Shown here one piece after another: positions 19,238 to 27,472 of a DNA stretch of 64,000 bases. The stretch covers positions 331,752 to 395,751 of the forward strand of contig NZ_WKRD01000001.1 in NCBI RefSeq assembly GCF_009680455.1, written 5' to 3'. Position 1 is the stretch's first letter, and each line of letters starts with the position of its first letter. The position numbers and the translations under genes were made by a program. Source of the stretch: Lachnospira eligens (GTDB taxonomy: Bacteria; Bacillota; Clostridia; Lachnospirales; Lachnospiraceae). The notes under the pieces were generated by a model. That model searched no databases, was not told the origin of the DNA, and was given only the letters and a program-made list of their open reading frames with translations.

Positions 19238-19684
19238 ATGAGATTCGTAATACAGCGTGTTAATCATGCAAATGTTAAGATAGATGGCGAAGTTGTTGGA
19301 AATATCGGACATGGGCTTCTGATTCTTTTCGGGGCTGGTCAGGACGATACAGAAGAAATGCTTCCAAAATATGTAGACAAGATATGCAAAATGCGTATTT
19401 TTGAAGACGAGAATGGCAAAACTAATCTGTCGCTGGCAGATGTCAGTGGCGAGCTGCTTATTGTAAGCCAGTTTACACTTTATGCGGACTGCCGCAAAGG
19501 CAACCGTCCAAGCTTTACCAATGCCGGCGCGCCTGATATGGCTAACGCCCTCTATGAAAAATTCGTCGCAATGTGCCGTGAACGTGTTCCTAAAGTTGAA
19601 ACCGGCAGATTCGGTGCTGATATGAAGGTCAGCCTTGAAAACGACGGACCATTCACAATACTGATAGATAGTGAGGATTTCTGA
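19238..19684 (+). CDS. dtd: D-aminoacyl-tRNA deacylase
   Basis: A 148-residue homodimeric enzyme that removes D-amino acids (and Gly from tRNA-Ala) from mischarged tRNAs. The start [20 protein letters not shown], the SQFTLYAD motif (Ser-Gln-Phe-Thr catalytic region) and the Gly-Pro-type motif in [15 protein letters not shown] (here Ala-Pro) are recognisable. Normal length. AAGGAG stands ten bases before the ATG. A 90-residue hypothetical protein follows one base after the stop. Confidence 0.93.
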   Translation: MRFVIQRVNHANVKIDGEVVGNIGHGLLILFGAGQDDTEEMLPKYVDKICKMRIFEDENGKTNLSLADVSGELLIVSQFTLYADCRKGNRPSFTNAGAPDMANALYEKFVAMCRERVPKVETGRFGADMKVSLENDGPFTILIDSEDF

Positions 19685-19685
19685 T

Positions 19686-19958
19686 ATGTTTAGAATGTGG
19701 TGTAAGCTCTTTGACGACAGAGGGCATCTTATCAAAGACACTGTAATTAAAAATGCGGATTCTGATTTAAACAGAACCCGCAAAATATTCGCTGCTATTC
19801 ATGACGCATGCTATGAATTCGACCTTGCCGAGCCAATCTGGCTCGATTCCAATGTTTCAGAATTCCAGCGCCACTCGAAAGTACGCTTCACTAAAGATAA
19901 CTTTGTTGAAGATATCGAATTTGCTTATATGGAAATTGAGGTTATTGAGGAAGATTAG
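19686..19958 (+). CDS. Conserved hypothetical protein
   Basis: A 90-residue protein that I recognise only as a small conserved type in Lachnospiraceae (opening MFRMWCKLFDDRGHLIKDTV). It has no membrane segment or signal peptide, a Trp-containing middle (EPIWLDSNVSEFQRHSKVRF) and an acidic end (MEIEVIEED). It begins one base after the dtd stop, so it is translated with dtd. The ATG at 19686 with GAGG eight bases upstream is preferred over a GTG at 19671 that would overlap dtd. No function is proposed. Confidence 0.7.
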   Translation: MFRMWCKLFDDRGHLIKDTVIKNADSDLNRTRKIFAAIHDACYEFDLAEPIWLDSNVSEFQRHSKVRFTKDNFVEDIEFAYMEIEVIEED

Positions 19959-19977
19959 AAATACATTGACTTTTTGC

Positions 19978-20050
19978 GCGAAGAATATCAACTTTCATCC
20001 GCAATATATCAATTTCGTGCGAAGAATATCAATTTAATTTGATATATTGC
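19978..20050. repeat. Helically phased ATATCAA repeats
   Basis: GCGAAGAATATCAA occurs at 19978-19991 and again at 20019-20032, with GCAATATATCAA at 20001-20012 between them and its exact reverse complement at 20039-20050. The ATATCAA cores start at 19985, 20006 and 20026, about two helical turns apart. The block lies after the hypothetical gene and before the dehydrogenase terminator. Confidence 0.6.
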
Positions 20051-20090
20051 GTTTTAAAAAACATTCTTCTTTTTAACATCTAATTATAGT

Positions 20091-20122
20091 GAAAATGCGG
20101 ACTCCAACCGGAATCCGCATCC
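20091..20122 (-). terminator. Terminator after the hydroxyacid dehydrogenase gene
   Basis: ATGCGGATTCC and GGAGTCCGCAT pair with one mismatch around GGTT, followed by TTTTC on the minus strand. Confidence 0.7.
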
Positions 20123-20148
20123 ATCTCATATATATTTATTACCATACA

Positions 20149-21111
20149 TTATACAATAACATTTCGCTCTTCCCCAGCCATAAATGCCTTGATATTAAGA
20201 TATATCTCGTCCATCAGGCGGGTTCTCGCCTCGTATGTCGCCCATGCAACATGAGGGGTAACGATAAGCTTGTTGCTGTCCTTAATTGTAAGAAGAGGAT
20301 TGTCCTTAGCAACTGGCTCAGTAGTTATTACATCAAGTCCTGCCGCTGCAATCACGCCTTCATTAAGCGCTTTTACAAGGTCTGCGTCATTAACAATCGG
20401 GCCACGTCCAAGATTCAGAAGAACTGCGCCGCTCTTCATCTTCTTAAGTGTCTCATAATTAAACAGATTTTCTGTATATTTGTTAAGCGGTGCATGAATT
20501 GACACGATGTCCGATTTCTTCAAAAATTCATCAAGCTCATATCTTTCGTATGGCACATCATAGCTGTGACCGCTTGCTGAATAGTATATTACATTACAGC
20601 CAAAGTCTGCCGCAATCTTGGCAACGCCTCTTCCTATATTGCCAAGTCCGACAATTCCCCATGTCTTTCCTGCAAGTTCATGGAACACATTTGCAAAATG
20701 TGAGAAGCAAGGCCACTCGGCATACTCACCGCTCTTTACGAAGTCATCATAATATCTCATCTTCTCGATAAGATAAAATGCAAGTGCAAATGTGTGCTGT
20801 ATAACTGACTGTGTTGAATATCCAGCAACATTGGCAACCCTTATTCCATGCGCTTTGGCATATTCTGTATCAATATTGTTGTAGCCTGTAGCTGCCTCTG
20901 CCACCATCTTAAGATTAGGCGCAGCTGCCATGCACTCTGCGTTCATGTTAGTTTTATTAATAATAACGACATCAGGATTATGCTCTTTCATTCTTGCAAC
21001 AGCTTCCTCATAAGAACTTAAGCTGTATGTCACAACTTCGCCAAGCCTGTTAAACTGCTCAAGCGAAATATCATCTCCGTATGTCATAGTTTCCAACATA
21101 AGTATCTTCAT
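20149..21111 (-). CDS. D-isomer-specific 2-hydroxyacid dehydrogenase
   Basis: A 320-residue NAD-dependent oxidoreductase. The nucleotide-binding motif GKTWGIVGLGNIGRGVAKIA is followed by the catalytic set: Arg in LLNLGRGPIVND, Glu in DVITTEPV and His in VTPHVAWAT. It reduces a 2-keto acid to a D-2-hydroxy acid; hydroxypyruvate, glyoxylate or another substrate cannot be chosen. The start at 21111 has GGAGG six bases upstream; a start seven codons earlier lacks a site. It lies 33 bases after the small gene at 21145-21339 and may share its transcript. Confidence 0.88.
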   Translation of the reverse strand: MKILMLETMTYGDDISLEQFNRLGEVVTYSLSSYEEAVARMKEHNPDVVIINKTNMNAECMAAAPNLKMVAEAATGYNNIDTEYAKAHGIRVANVAGYSTQSVIQHTFALAFYLIEKMRYYDDFVKSGEYAEWPCFSHFANVFHELAGKTWGIVGLGNIGRGVAKIAADFGCNVIYYSASGHSYDVPYERYELDEFLKKSDIVSIHAPLNKYTENLFNYETLKKMKSGAVLLNLGRGPIVNDADLVKALNEGVIAAAGLDVITTEPVAKDNPLLTIKDSNKLIVTPHVAWATYEARTRLMDEIYLNIKAFMAGEERNVIV

Positions 21112-21144
21112 ATTAATCCTCCGTTTCTGCACATTTTTGCATAA

Positions 21145-21339
21145 TCATCGTACATTTTTAATAATTTCCCTGTACTGTTTATTTAGTTTCACAAGCTCCC
21201 TGTCTACATTTTTTAGTAAAAAAAGTCGTCCTGCACCTTTCATTTTCTTAAATGGTTTTACAGTCAGCCTGCTATGTATATCGACATTTCCGCTGTCATC
21301 ATCTGCATAATTTCTGATTGCTATTAATACAGTCTGCAT
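21145..21339 (-). CDS. Small hypothetical protein
   Basis: A 64-residue basic protein (MQTVLIAIRNYADDDSGNVD) with no recognised domain. The start at 21339 has GGGAGG five bases upstream, which supports real translation; the longer in-frame extension to 21381 has no ribosome site. It precedes the hydroxyacid dehydrogenase. The C-terminal half is helical and Lys-rich. No function can be assigned. Confidence 0.6.
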   Translation of the reverse strand: MQTVLIAIRNYADDDSGNVDIHSRLTVKPFKKMKGAGRLFLLKNVDRELVKLNKQYREIIKNVR

Positions 21340-21417
21340 ATAAACCTCCCAAAAGACATTGAATACTACCGCATTATACAACTTAATTAAAGCAGATATT
21401 GTCGAACCACCGTCTGA

Positions 21418-22110
21418 TTAAATATTTGCAACAAGTTCCTTCATAACCTTGACATTGTTAGCAATTGCGAGCTTTTCAAATGCCGGGTAATCCATTGTTG
21501 CACTGTCATCAGCCTTATCTGATATGGTTCTTAATATTACAAATGGAACTTTATTAAGGTAAGAAACCTGTGCTATCGCTGCTCCCTCCATCTCTGTACA
21601 GAAGCCATCGAAATTGCTGCTGATTCTCTCCTTAACAGCCTTGTCTGATATGAACTGGTCGCCGCTTACAACTCTGCCGACATGAACTCCGATTTCCGGA
21701 ACTGCATTTTTACAAGCCTCGCCAGCAAGTTTAATAAGTCTTTCGTCTGCTGCAAATGAAAGTGTATCCATTCTTGGAATCTGTCCTAAAGGATATCCAA
21801 ATCCTGTCGCATCCATGTCATGATGAAGAACATCTGATGAAATAACAACATCTGCAATATCAATCTCTGCCTTAAGTGAACCAGCGATTCCTGTATTAAT
21901 AATGTAGTCTGCTTTGAAGTCATCGACAAGAATCTGTGTGCATGCCGCAGCATTAACCTTACCAATTCCGCTTCTTACAATAACAACATCTTTCCCGGCA
22001 AGCTTTCCTGCTTTAAATGTCATGCATGCCTTAGTTTCCTCGCGGGTAATCTCCATTACCTCAACAAGCTGTTCTACTTCTTCGTCCATTGCGCCAATAA
22101 TGCCTATCAT
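21418..22110 (-). CDS. mtnN: 5'-methylthioadenosine/S-adenosylhomocysteine nucleosidase
   Basis: A 230-residue nucleosidase that releases adenine from MTA and SAH, recycling products of SAM-dependent reactions and generating the AI-2 precursor. The start MIGIIGAMDEEVEQLVEVME carries the catalytic acid Glu, FCTEMEGAAIAQV is the nucleoside-binding motif, and SDKADDSATMDY holds the Asp that protonates the base. Length is normal. It is transcribed alone, divergent from the TSCPD/radical-SAM pair. Confidence 0.94.
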   Translation of the reverse strand: MIGIIGAMDEEVEQLVEVMEITREETKACMTFKAGKLAGKDVVIVRSGIGKVNAAACTQILVDDFKADYIINTGIAGSLKAEIDIADVVISSDVLHHDMDATGFGYPLGQIPRMDTLSFAADERLIKLAGEACKNAVPEIGVHVGRVVSGDQFISDKAVKERISSNFDGFCTEMEGAAIAQVSYLNKVPFVILRTISDKADDSATMDYPAFEKLAIANNVKVMKELVANI

Positions 22111-22217
22111 AAATCCTCCTTATATATCCATTTCAAACTGCATACATTATAATTGAACATTTGCAATAAAACAACTTATGCTTTTTCATATCCTGTAAAA
22201 GTGTTATACTGTAATTA

Positions 22218-22332
22218 GGTATATGTACTAACATTGTGAGAAATTGATAGATTATCGCATAGCACGCTAAGTGCCGGCGACTCCAAAGCACTCTGCGCTA
22301 ATCTGTCAATTTCTCACAACAATACATATACC
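22218..22332 (+). repeat. Long fold-back element A upstream of the TSCPD/radical-SAM pair
   Basis: GGTATATGTA (22218-22227) pairs with TACATATACC (22323-22332), and the 21-base arm at 22234-22254 pairs with 22299-22319 with a single G.U-compatible difference. The interior holds GCACGC followed by a 24-base core at 22268-22291 ending CTCCAAAGCAC. The same core, 21 of 24 identical with three transitions, occurs in element B at 55337-55360. It ends 41 bases before the ATG at 22374, so it is probably in the 5' leader. Confidence 0.75.
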
Positions 22333-22373
22333 GAATAACTAATAATGCAAGAAAGATAAGTAAGGAGATTTTT

Positions 22374-22622
22374 ATGAAATTTAAGACTTCAGGCGTATGT
22401 TCACGTGCAATAGATTTTGATGTTGTTGATGGAAAGGTTGTTAATGTGCATTTCACTGGCGGATGTGCCGGCAATACTCAGGGCGTTGCTGCTCTTATCG
22501 AGGGCATGGACATTGACGAAGCTATCAAAAGAATGGACGGTATCAAATGTGGCTATAAGGACACATCATGTCCTGACCAGCTTGCTAAAGCCTTAAAGGA
22601 ATATAAGAAAGATAATGAATAG
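22374..22622 (+). CDS. TSCPD domain protein (TIGR03905-like)
   Basis: An 82-residue protein made of one TSCPD domain, with conserved Cys residues (GVCSRAIDF, GGCAGNTQGV, GIKCGYKDTSCPDQLA). The domain takes its name from the TSCPD-like signature, seen here as TSCPD. The same domain occurs at the C-terminus of some ribonucleotide reductases, but free-standing versions have no assigned role; metal or thiol chemistry is plausible. AAGGAG lies before the ATG. The next gene overlaps by eight bases, so the two proteins are probably made together. Confidence 0.85.
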   Translation: MKFKTSGVCSRAIDFDVVDGKVVNVHFTGGCAGNTQGVAALIEGMDIDEAIKRMDGIKCGYKDTSCPDQLAKALKEYKKDNE

Positions 22623-23418
22623 TGTCGCGCGATTTAAAAGAGTTTATGTCGAGATAACAAGCAGCTGCAACCTGCACTGTTCTTTCTGTCAGGAAACTCT
22701 GAGAAAACCACATTTTATGAGTGTGGACGAATTCCGCACAGTGATTGAAAGAATCGGACATTATACTAATTACATTTATCTTCATGTTAAAGGTGAGCCG
22801 CTTCTTCACCCACAGCTTGGTGAAATTCTTAAGATATGTCAGGATGCTGATATGACAGTAAATCTTACTACCAATGCAACGCTTATTAAAGAGAAGCTTC
22901 CGGTTTTACTGGAGTATCCTGTGCATCAGATTAATGTGTCGCTTCACAGTGCTGACGATAACGACTGCATTGACATGGATTCTTATATTCATAATCTTTT
23001 TGAATCCTGCGAAACGCTTCTTGATAAGACTGACACTGAGATTTCACTAAGACTCTGGAATACTAAGAAAGAGCCATTTCTGTTTGGTGAGAAGAACTGC
23101 ACAATCAAGAGACATCTTTATATAAATGTTCAGTCTCCGTTTGAATGGCCTGATGTGAACAGCACTTATTGTAATGAGCGCGGATTCTGTCAGGGACTCC
23201 GCCAGCATATGGCTATTCTGTGTGACGGCACTGTCGTTCCGTGCTGTCTTGACGGTAATGGAGTGATGGCTCTTGGCAATATTCTTGATTCAACACTTGA
23301 GGAAATCCTTTCAAGCCCACGAAGCGTTGCATTTATGGAGGGATTCAAGAAAAAGACTGCGGTCGAACCGCTCTGTATGCATTGCAGCTTTAAGGAAAGA
23401 TTTGCTCATAAAATGTAA
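22615..23418 (+). CDS. Radical SAM protein with SPASM-like C-terminal Cys region
   Basis: A 267-residue radical SAM enzyme. The cluster motif CNLHCSFC (CxxxCxxC) is near residue 20, and a C-terminal segment (CDGTVVPCCLDGNG, then CMHCSF) is Cys-rich as in SPASM or twitch auxiliary-cluster domains. The substrate is unknown. It overlaps the TSCPD gene by eight bases, indicating coupling, and precedes murG by about 50 bases. SPASM proteins often modify peptides, but no precursor peptide is visible next to it. Confidence 0.85.
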   Translation: MNSVARFKRVYVEITSSCNLHCSFCQETLRKPHFMSVDEFRTVIERIGHYTNYIYLHVKGEPLLHPQLGEILKICQDADMTVNLTTNATLIKEKLPVLLEYPVHQINVSLHSADDNDCIDMDSYIHNLFESCETLLDKTDTEISLRLWNTKKEPFLFGEKNCTIKRHLYINVQSPFEWPDVNSTYCNERGFCQGLRQHMAILCDGTVVPCCLDGNGVMALGNILDSTLEEILSSPRSVAFMEGFKKKTAVEPLCMHCSFKERFAHKM

Positions 23419-23470
23419 TGATACATTTGAACAAATCGCACATTTTATTATATTTTCAGGAGAATGACCT

Positions 23471-24535
23471 ATGAAAAAAATAGTACTTACCGGTGGTGGT
23501 ACTGCCGGACATGTAACACCTAATATTGCCCTGCTTCCAAGCCTTAAGGAAGCCGGCTACGAGGTTTTCTATATCGGTTCATATACCGGTATTGAGAAAA
23601 CTCTTATTGAAGATCTTGGAATTCCTTATTATGGTATTTCATCCGGCAAATTAAGAAGATACAGAAGTCTTAAGAATCTGTCTGATCCATTCCGTGTGCT
23701 TCATGGACTTTTTCAGGCTAAGAGACTTATGAAAAAAATCAAACCTGATATCGTATTTTCTAAGGGAGGCTTCGTGTCTGTACCTGTTGTTCTTGCCGCC
23801 GGAAGCCGTCATATTCCAGTAATTATCCACGAATCTGATATGACACCAGGACTTGCCAACAAGATTGCTATGAGAAAAGCAACTAAAATATGCTGCAATT
23901 TCCCAGAGACACTTAAGTATCTTCCAGAAGGAAAAGCTGTTCTTACAGGTTCTCCTATAAGACAGGAGCTTTTGCTTGGCAATAAAGCTGCCGGACTTGA
24001 CCTTTGCAACTTCACAACTGACAAACCGATCATTCTCGTCGTTGGCGGAAGCACTGGTGCTGTCCATGTTAATGAGGCTGTAAGAAGCATTTTACCTGAG
24101 CTTCTTAAGGATTTTCAGGTTGTTCACCTGTGTGGAAAAGGCAAGATGGACGAATCTCTCAATGGAACTCCCGGCTATGTCCAGTTCGAGTACATAAGCG
24201 AACAGATGCGCGACCTTTTCGCAATCAGTTCTATCGTTATCTCGCGTGCAGGTGCCAATGCCATATGCGAACTGCTTGCTCTCAAGAAGCCTAATCTTCT
24301 GATTCCGCTTTCTGCTAATGCAAGCCGCGGCGACCAGATTCTTAATGCCAATTCTTTCAAGGAGCATGGTTATTCTATGGTTCTTACTGAGGAGGATATG
24401 AATAAGGATACTTTACTTGCCGCAGTCCGCAAGCTTTACGCTGACAGACACCAGTACATCATTAATATGGAAAAAAGTGAGCAGCAGGATTCTATTGACA
24501 AAATTATGAATTTAATTAAAGATAATAGTAAATAA
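23471..24535 (+). CDS. murG: UDP-GlcNAc:undecaprenyl-PP-MurNAc-pentapeptide GlcNAc transferase
   Basis: A 354-residue GT28 glycosyltransferase that makes lipid II at the inner face of the membrane. The N-terminal glycine-rich loop GGGTAGHVTPNIAL and the second loop GGSTGAVHVNEAV, with IHESDMTPGLANKIA and SRAGANAICELLALKKPNLL near the donor site, are diagnostic. AGGAG stands seven bases before the ATG. Unlike in many species it is not in a division/cell-wall cluster here but between the radical SAM gene and a Fur-family regulator. Confidence 0.93.
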   Translation: MKKIVLTGGGTAGHVTPNIALLPSLKEAGYEVFYIGSYTGIEKTLIEDLGIPYYGISSGKLRRYRSLKNLSDPFRVLHGLFQAKRLMKKIKPDIVFSKGGFVSVPVVLAAGSRHIPVIIHESDMTPGLANKIAMRKATKICCNFPETLKYLPEGKAVLTGSPIRQELLLGNKAAGLDLCNFTTDKPIILVVGGSTGAVHVNEAVRSILPELLKDFQVVHLCGKGKMDESLNGTPGYVQFEYISEQMRDLFAISSIVISRAGANAICELLALKKPNLLIPLSANASRGDQILNANSFKEHGYSMVLTEEDMNKDTLLAAVRKLYADRHQYIINMEKSEQQDSIDKIMNLIKDNSK

Positions 24536-24553
24536 TAATCCGGAGGTGATTTT

Positions 24554-24955
24554 ATGGGCGCTGTTAAACATAGCCGTCAGCGTGACGCTATCAAAACATT
24601 TCTTATGTCACGCAAAGACCACCCAACTGCCGATGTTGTATACACATTTGTCAAAAATGATTTTCCAAGCATAAGTCTTGGAACAGTTTATAGAAACCTT
24701 TCCTTTCTTGTGGAGCATGGCGAAGCCGTTACTGTTCCATGTGAGGACGGTTTCGTTCATTATGATGCCAATACGAAGCCGCATCTGCATTTTCAGTGCA
24801 GAAGGTGTAAATGTTTAATTGATATCACCAATCCATCTGACAATGAAATCCTTGAAAACCTCGGAGCTAATGTTTCATCACATTTTCCGGGCAAAATCGA
24901 GGCTGGTTCAGTCTGCTTCTATGGATTGTGTGAAAAATGTGCTTCGGAAAATTAA
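24554..24955 (+). CDS. Fur family regulator (PerR-like)
   Basis: A 133-residue metalloregulator: N-terminal winged helix (SLGTVYRNLSFLVEHGEAV) and a C-terminal dimerisation domain with two CxxC pairs (CRRCKC, CEKC) for structural zinc and His residues in HYDANTKPHLHF for the sensing metal. It is adjacent to the rubrerythrin gene, which favours a peroxide-sensing PerR role over iron (Fur) or zinc (Zur). No convincing PerR box was found by eye. GGAGG precedes the ATG, 18 bases after murG. Confidence 0.87.
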   Translation: MGAVKHSRQRDAIKTFLMSRKDHPTADVVYTFVKNDFPSISLGTVYRNLSFLVEHGEAVTVPCEDGFVHYDANTKPHLHFQCRRCKCLIDITNPSDNEILENLGANVSSHFPGKIEAGSVCFYGLCEKCASEN

Positions 24956-24968
24956 TATTTTTATAAGT

Positions 24969-25004
24969 CAACAAAACAAAAATAGGAATCATTCCTATTT
25001 TTGT
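24969..25004. terminator. Terminator after the Fur-family gene
   Basis: ACAAAAATAGGAAT is followed by its exact reverse complement with only a short loop and a T-rich second arm. It separates the regulator from the rubrerythrin promoter, whose -35 box starts immediately after it. Confidence 0.75.
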
Positions 25005-25032
25005 TGACAAACTGATTTATTTCTGTTATATT
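25004..25032 (+). promoter_or_regulatory. Strong sigma-A promoter of the rubrerythrin gene
   Basis: TTGACA at 25004-25009 and TATATT at 25027-25032 are separated by exactly 17 bases, about 95 bases upstream of the start codon, giving a 5' leader of roughly 85 bases. Confidence 0.75.
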
Positions 25033-25126
25033 CTAGTTACGAACTGATGAAACATTTTCAGAAGTTCCGATAAGTAGAGTTCAGGCTTATGCCTGTTATG
25101 TTTATAAACGAAAGGAGATTATTATT

Positions 25127-25672
25127 ATGAAGTATGTATGTACAGTATGTGGTTATGTTTATGAAGGAGAATCTCTTCCAGCAGATTTCGTCTGTCCAGT
25201 ATGTAAGGCACCAGCAAGCAAGTTTGCTGCACAGACAGGTGAGAGAGAATGGGCTGCTGAGCATGTTGTTGGCGTAGCTAAGGGCGTAAGCGAGGATATC
25301 GTTGCTGACCTTAGAGCTAACTTTGAAGGTGAATGTTCAGAGGTTGGTATGTACCTTGCTATGGCAAGAGTTGCTCACAGAGAGGGTTATCCAGAAATCG
25401 GTCTTTACTATGAGAAGGCTGCCTGGGAAGAAGCTGAGCATGCTGCTAAGTTCGCTGAACTTCTCGGCGAAGTTGTAACAGACAGCACTAAGAAGAATCT
25501 TGAGATGAGAGTTGAAGCTGAGAACGGCGCAACAGCAGGTAAGACTGACCTTGCTAAGAGAGCTAAGGCTGCTAACCTTGACGCAATCCATGATACAGTT
25601 CATGAGATGGCTAGAGATGAGGCTAGACATGGTAAGGCATTCGAGGGACTTCTTAAGAGATACTTTGGTTAA
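25127..25672 (+). CDS. Rubrerythrin with N-terminal rubredoxin domain (reverse rubrerythrin type)
   Basis: A 181-residue peroxide-scavenging protein. The rubredoxin-like iron site is at the N-terminus ([11 protein letters not shown] then CPVCKAP), reversed relative to classical rubrerythrin, and is followed by a ferritin-like four-helix di-iron domain with ExxH-type ligands ([24 protein letters not shown]). It reduces hydrogen peroxide to water in anaerobes. AAAGGAG precedes the ATG. The adjacent PerR-like gene and its own strong promoter fit an oxidative-stress role. Confidence 0.93.
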   Translation: MKYVCTVCGYVYEGESLPADFVCPVCKAPASKFAAQTGEREWAAEHVVGVAKGVSEDIVADLRANFEGECSEVGMYLAMARVAHREGYPEIGLYYEKAAWEEAEHAAKFAELLGEVVTDSTKKNLEMRVEAENGATAGKTDLAKRAKAANLDAIHDTVHEMARDEARHGKAFEGLLKRYFG

Positions 25673-25710
25673 TTGTAAGACCAATTGAATCGCATAATAT
25701 AAGGATTCAA

Positions 25711-25749
25711 AGAGGAATAAGTTTTTGGACTTATTCCTCTTTTTAATTT
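25711..25749 (+). terminator. Terminator after the rubrerythrin gene
   Basis: AGAGGAATAAGT and ACTTATTCCTCT form a perfect 12-bp stem around TTTTGG, followed by TTTTAATTT. Confidence 0.9.
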
Positions 25750-25759
25750 CTCCTTTTCC

Positions 25760-25788
25760 TTGAATTCGACAATCTTAAATAGTATAAT
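25760..25788 (+). promoter_or_regulatory. Probable promoter of pgi
   Basis: TTGAAT at 25760-25765 and TATAAT at 25783-25788 have a 17-base spacer and lie about 55 bases before the pgi start codon. Confidence 0.7.
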
Positions 25789-25841
25789 TTTGTTATGATT
25801 TATTGTGTAATTAAATATTTGTAGAGAAGGAGATATGGATT

Positions 25842-27422
25842 ATGGTTTCATGGAACAATTTAGACACACTTTCATCTTACAAGGAGTTAGCAGATGTTAA
25901 GCCAGCCTGTCTTACAGAAGTTATGTCTGGTGATAATGGTGCAGAACGCGTTAAGAATTACAGCATACCTATGGCTGCCGGCCTTTCATATAACTATGCA
26001 TCTAAGCAGGTTGATGAAAATGTACTTGCTGCACTTGAAAAGCTTGCTGATGAGGCTCAGCTTGCAGACAAGTTTAAGGCTTTATATAACGGAGAAGTTG
26101 TTAACACTGGTGAGAAGAGACTTGTTCTCCATCACATGACAAGAGGACAGTTAGGTGACGCTGTTGAAGCTGATGGCGTTGATAAGAGAACATTTTACAA
26201 GACACAGCAGGAAAGAATTGCAGAATTTGCTAACAAGGTGCATAACGGTGAGATTACCAATGCAGCCGGCGAGAAGTTCACAACTGTTGTTCAGATTGGT
26301 ATCGGTGGAAGCGACCTCGGTCCTCGTGCAATGTACATAGCACTTGAGAACTGGGCTAAGAAGAACAATGCATTTAAGATGGAAGCTAAGTTCATAAGCA
26401 ATGTTGATCCTGATGACGCAGCCGCAGTGCTTGCTTCTACTGATGTTGCACATTCTATATTCGTACTTGTTTCCAAGTCAGGTACAACACTTGAGACTCT
26501 TACTAACGAATCATTTGTTAAGGACGCATTAAAGAAGGCAGGACTTGATCCTTCTAAGCATATGATTGCCGTAACAAGCGAGACTTCACCACTTGCCAAG
26601 AGTGATGATTATTTAGACGCATTTTTCATGGATGATTATATCGGAGGTCGTTTCTCTTCTACTTCATCAGTTGGCGGTGCAGTATTATCACTTGCTTTCG
26701 GACCTGAAGTATTTGCAGAATTCCTTGATGGTGCTGCAGAGGAGGACAAGTTATCAGCTAATCCTGATATGCGCAAGAACCCTGAGATGTTAGATGCCCT
26801 TATTGGTGTATACGAAAGAAATGTATTAGGTTATCCTTGTACAGCCGTTCTTCCATATTCACAGGCTTTAAGCCGTTTCCCTGCTCATCTTCAGCAGCTT
26901 GATATGGAATCTAACGGTAAGTCAGTAAACAGATTTGGTGAGCCTGTTACTTATCCTACAGGACCTGTTATCTTTGGTGAACCGGGAACTAACGGACAGC
27001 ATTCATTCTATCAGCTTCTTCATCAGGGAACTGACATTGTGCCATTACAGTTCATCGGATTTAAGAACAACCAGTTAGAAACAGATGTTACAATTCAGGA
27101 CAGCACAAGCCAGCAGAAGCTTTGTGCAAATGTTGCTGCTCAAATTGTCGCATTTGCATGCGGAAAGTCAGATGAGAACCTTAACAAGAACTTCAAGGGC
27201 GAAAGACCTTCAAGCATTATTATCGGAGACAAGCTTACTCCTAAGACACTTGGTGCTTTACTTGCCCACTTCGAGAACAAGATCATGTTCCAGGGATTCG
27301 TATGGAACATCAACAGCTTCGACCAGGAAGGTGTTCAGCTTGGTAAAGTACTTGCCAAGAAGGTACTTGCTCATGATACAGATGGTGCTTTAAAAGTATA
27401 TAGTGATTTACTTAATATCTAA
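25842..27422 (+). CDS. pgi: Glucose-6-phosphate isomerase
   Basis: A 526-residue enzyme interconverting glucose 6-phosphate and fructose 6-phosphate in glycolysis and gluconeogenesis. It carries QIGIGGSDLGPRAMYIAL and the sugar-isomerase motifs VLVSKSGTTLET, GGRFSSTSSVGG and the GTNGQHSFYQL signature. Length is in the usual range. Transcribed alone between two terminators from a good promoter. GAAGGAG lies ahead of the ATG. Confidence 0.94.
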   Translation: MVSWNNLDTLSSYKELADVKPACLTEVMSGDNGAERVKNYSIPMAAGLSYNYASKQVDENVLAALEKLADEAQLADKFKALYNGEVVNTGEKRLVLHHMTRGQLGDAVEADGVDKRTFYKTQQERIAEFANKVHNGEITNAAGEKFTTVVQIGIGGSDLGPRAMYIALENWAKKNNAFKMEAKFISNVDPDDAAAVLASTDVAHSIFVLVSKSGTTLETLTNESFVKDALKKAGLDPSKHMIAVTSETSPLAKSDDYLDAFFMDDYIGGRFSSTSSVGGAVLSLAFGPEVFAEFLDGAAEEDKLSANPDMRKNPEMLDALIGVYERNVLGYPCTAVLPYSQALSRFPAHLQQLDMESNGKSVNRFGEPVTYPTGPVIFGEPGTNGQHSFYQLLHQGTDIVPLQFIGFKNNQLETDVTIQDSTSQQKLCANVAAQIVAFACGKSDENLNKNFKGERPSSIIIGDKLTPKTLGALLAHFENKIMFQGFVWNINSFDQEGVQLGKVLAKKVLAHDTDGALKVYSDLLNI

Positions 27423-27424
27423 CG

Positions 27425-27472
27425 AAAAAAGTCAGGGACTTAAGTTTCATTAAGTCCCTGACTTTTATTTTT
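27425..27472. terminator. Bidirectional terminator between pgi and the hip-like operon
   Basis: AAAAGTCAGGGACTTAA and TTAAGTCCCTGACTTTT form a 17-bp stem with A and T runs on both sides. The end of the hipT-like gene reaches into it. Confidence 0.9.

Noticed and set aside
22111..22217. SAM or SAH riboswitch upstream of mtnN or the TSCPD pair
   Set aside because: No riboswitch core motif was recognisable; the structure in this gap is the fold-back element, which does not resemble a SAM-family aptamer.
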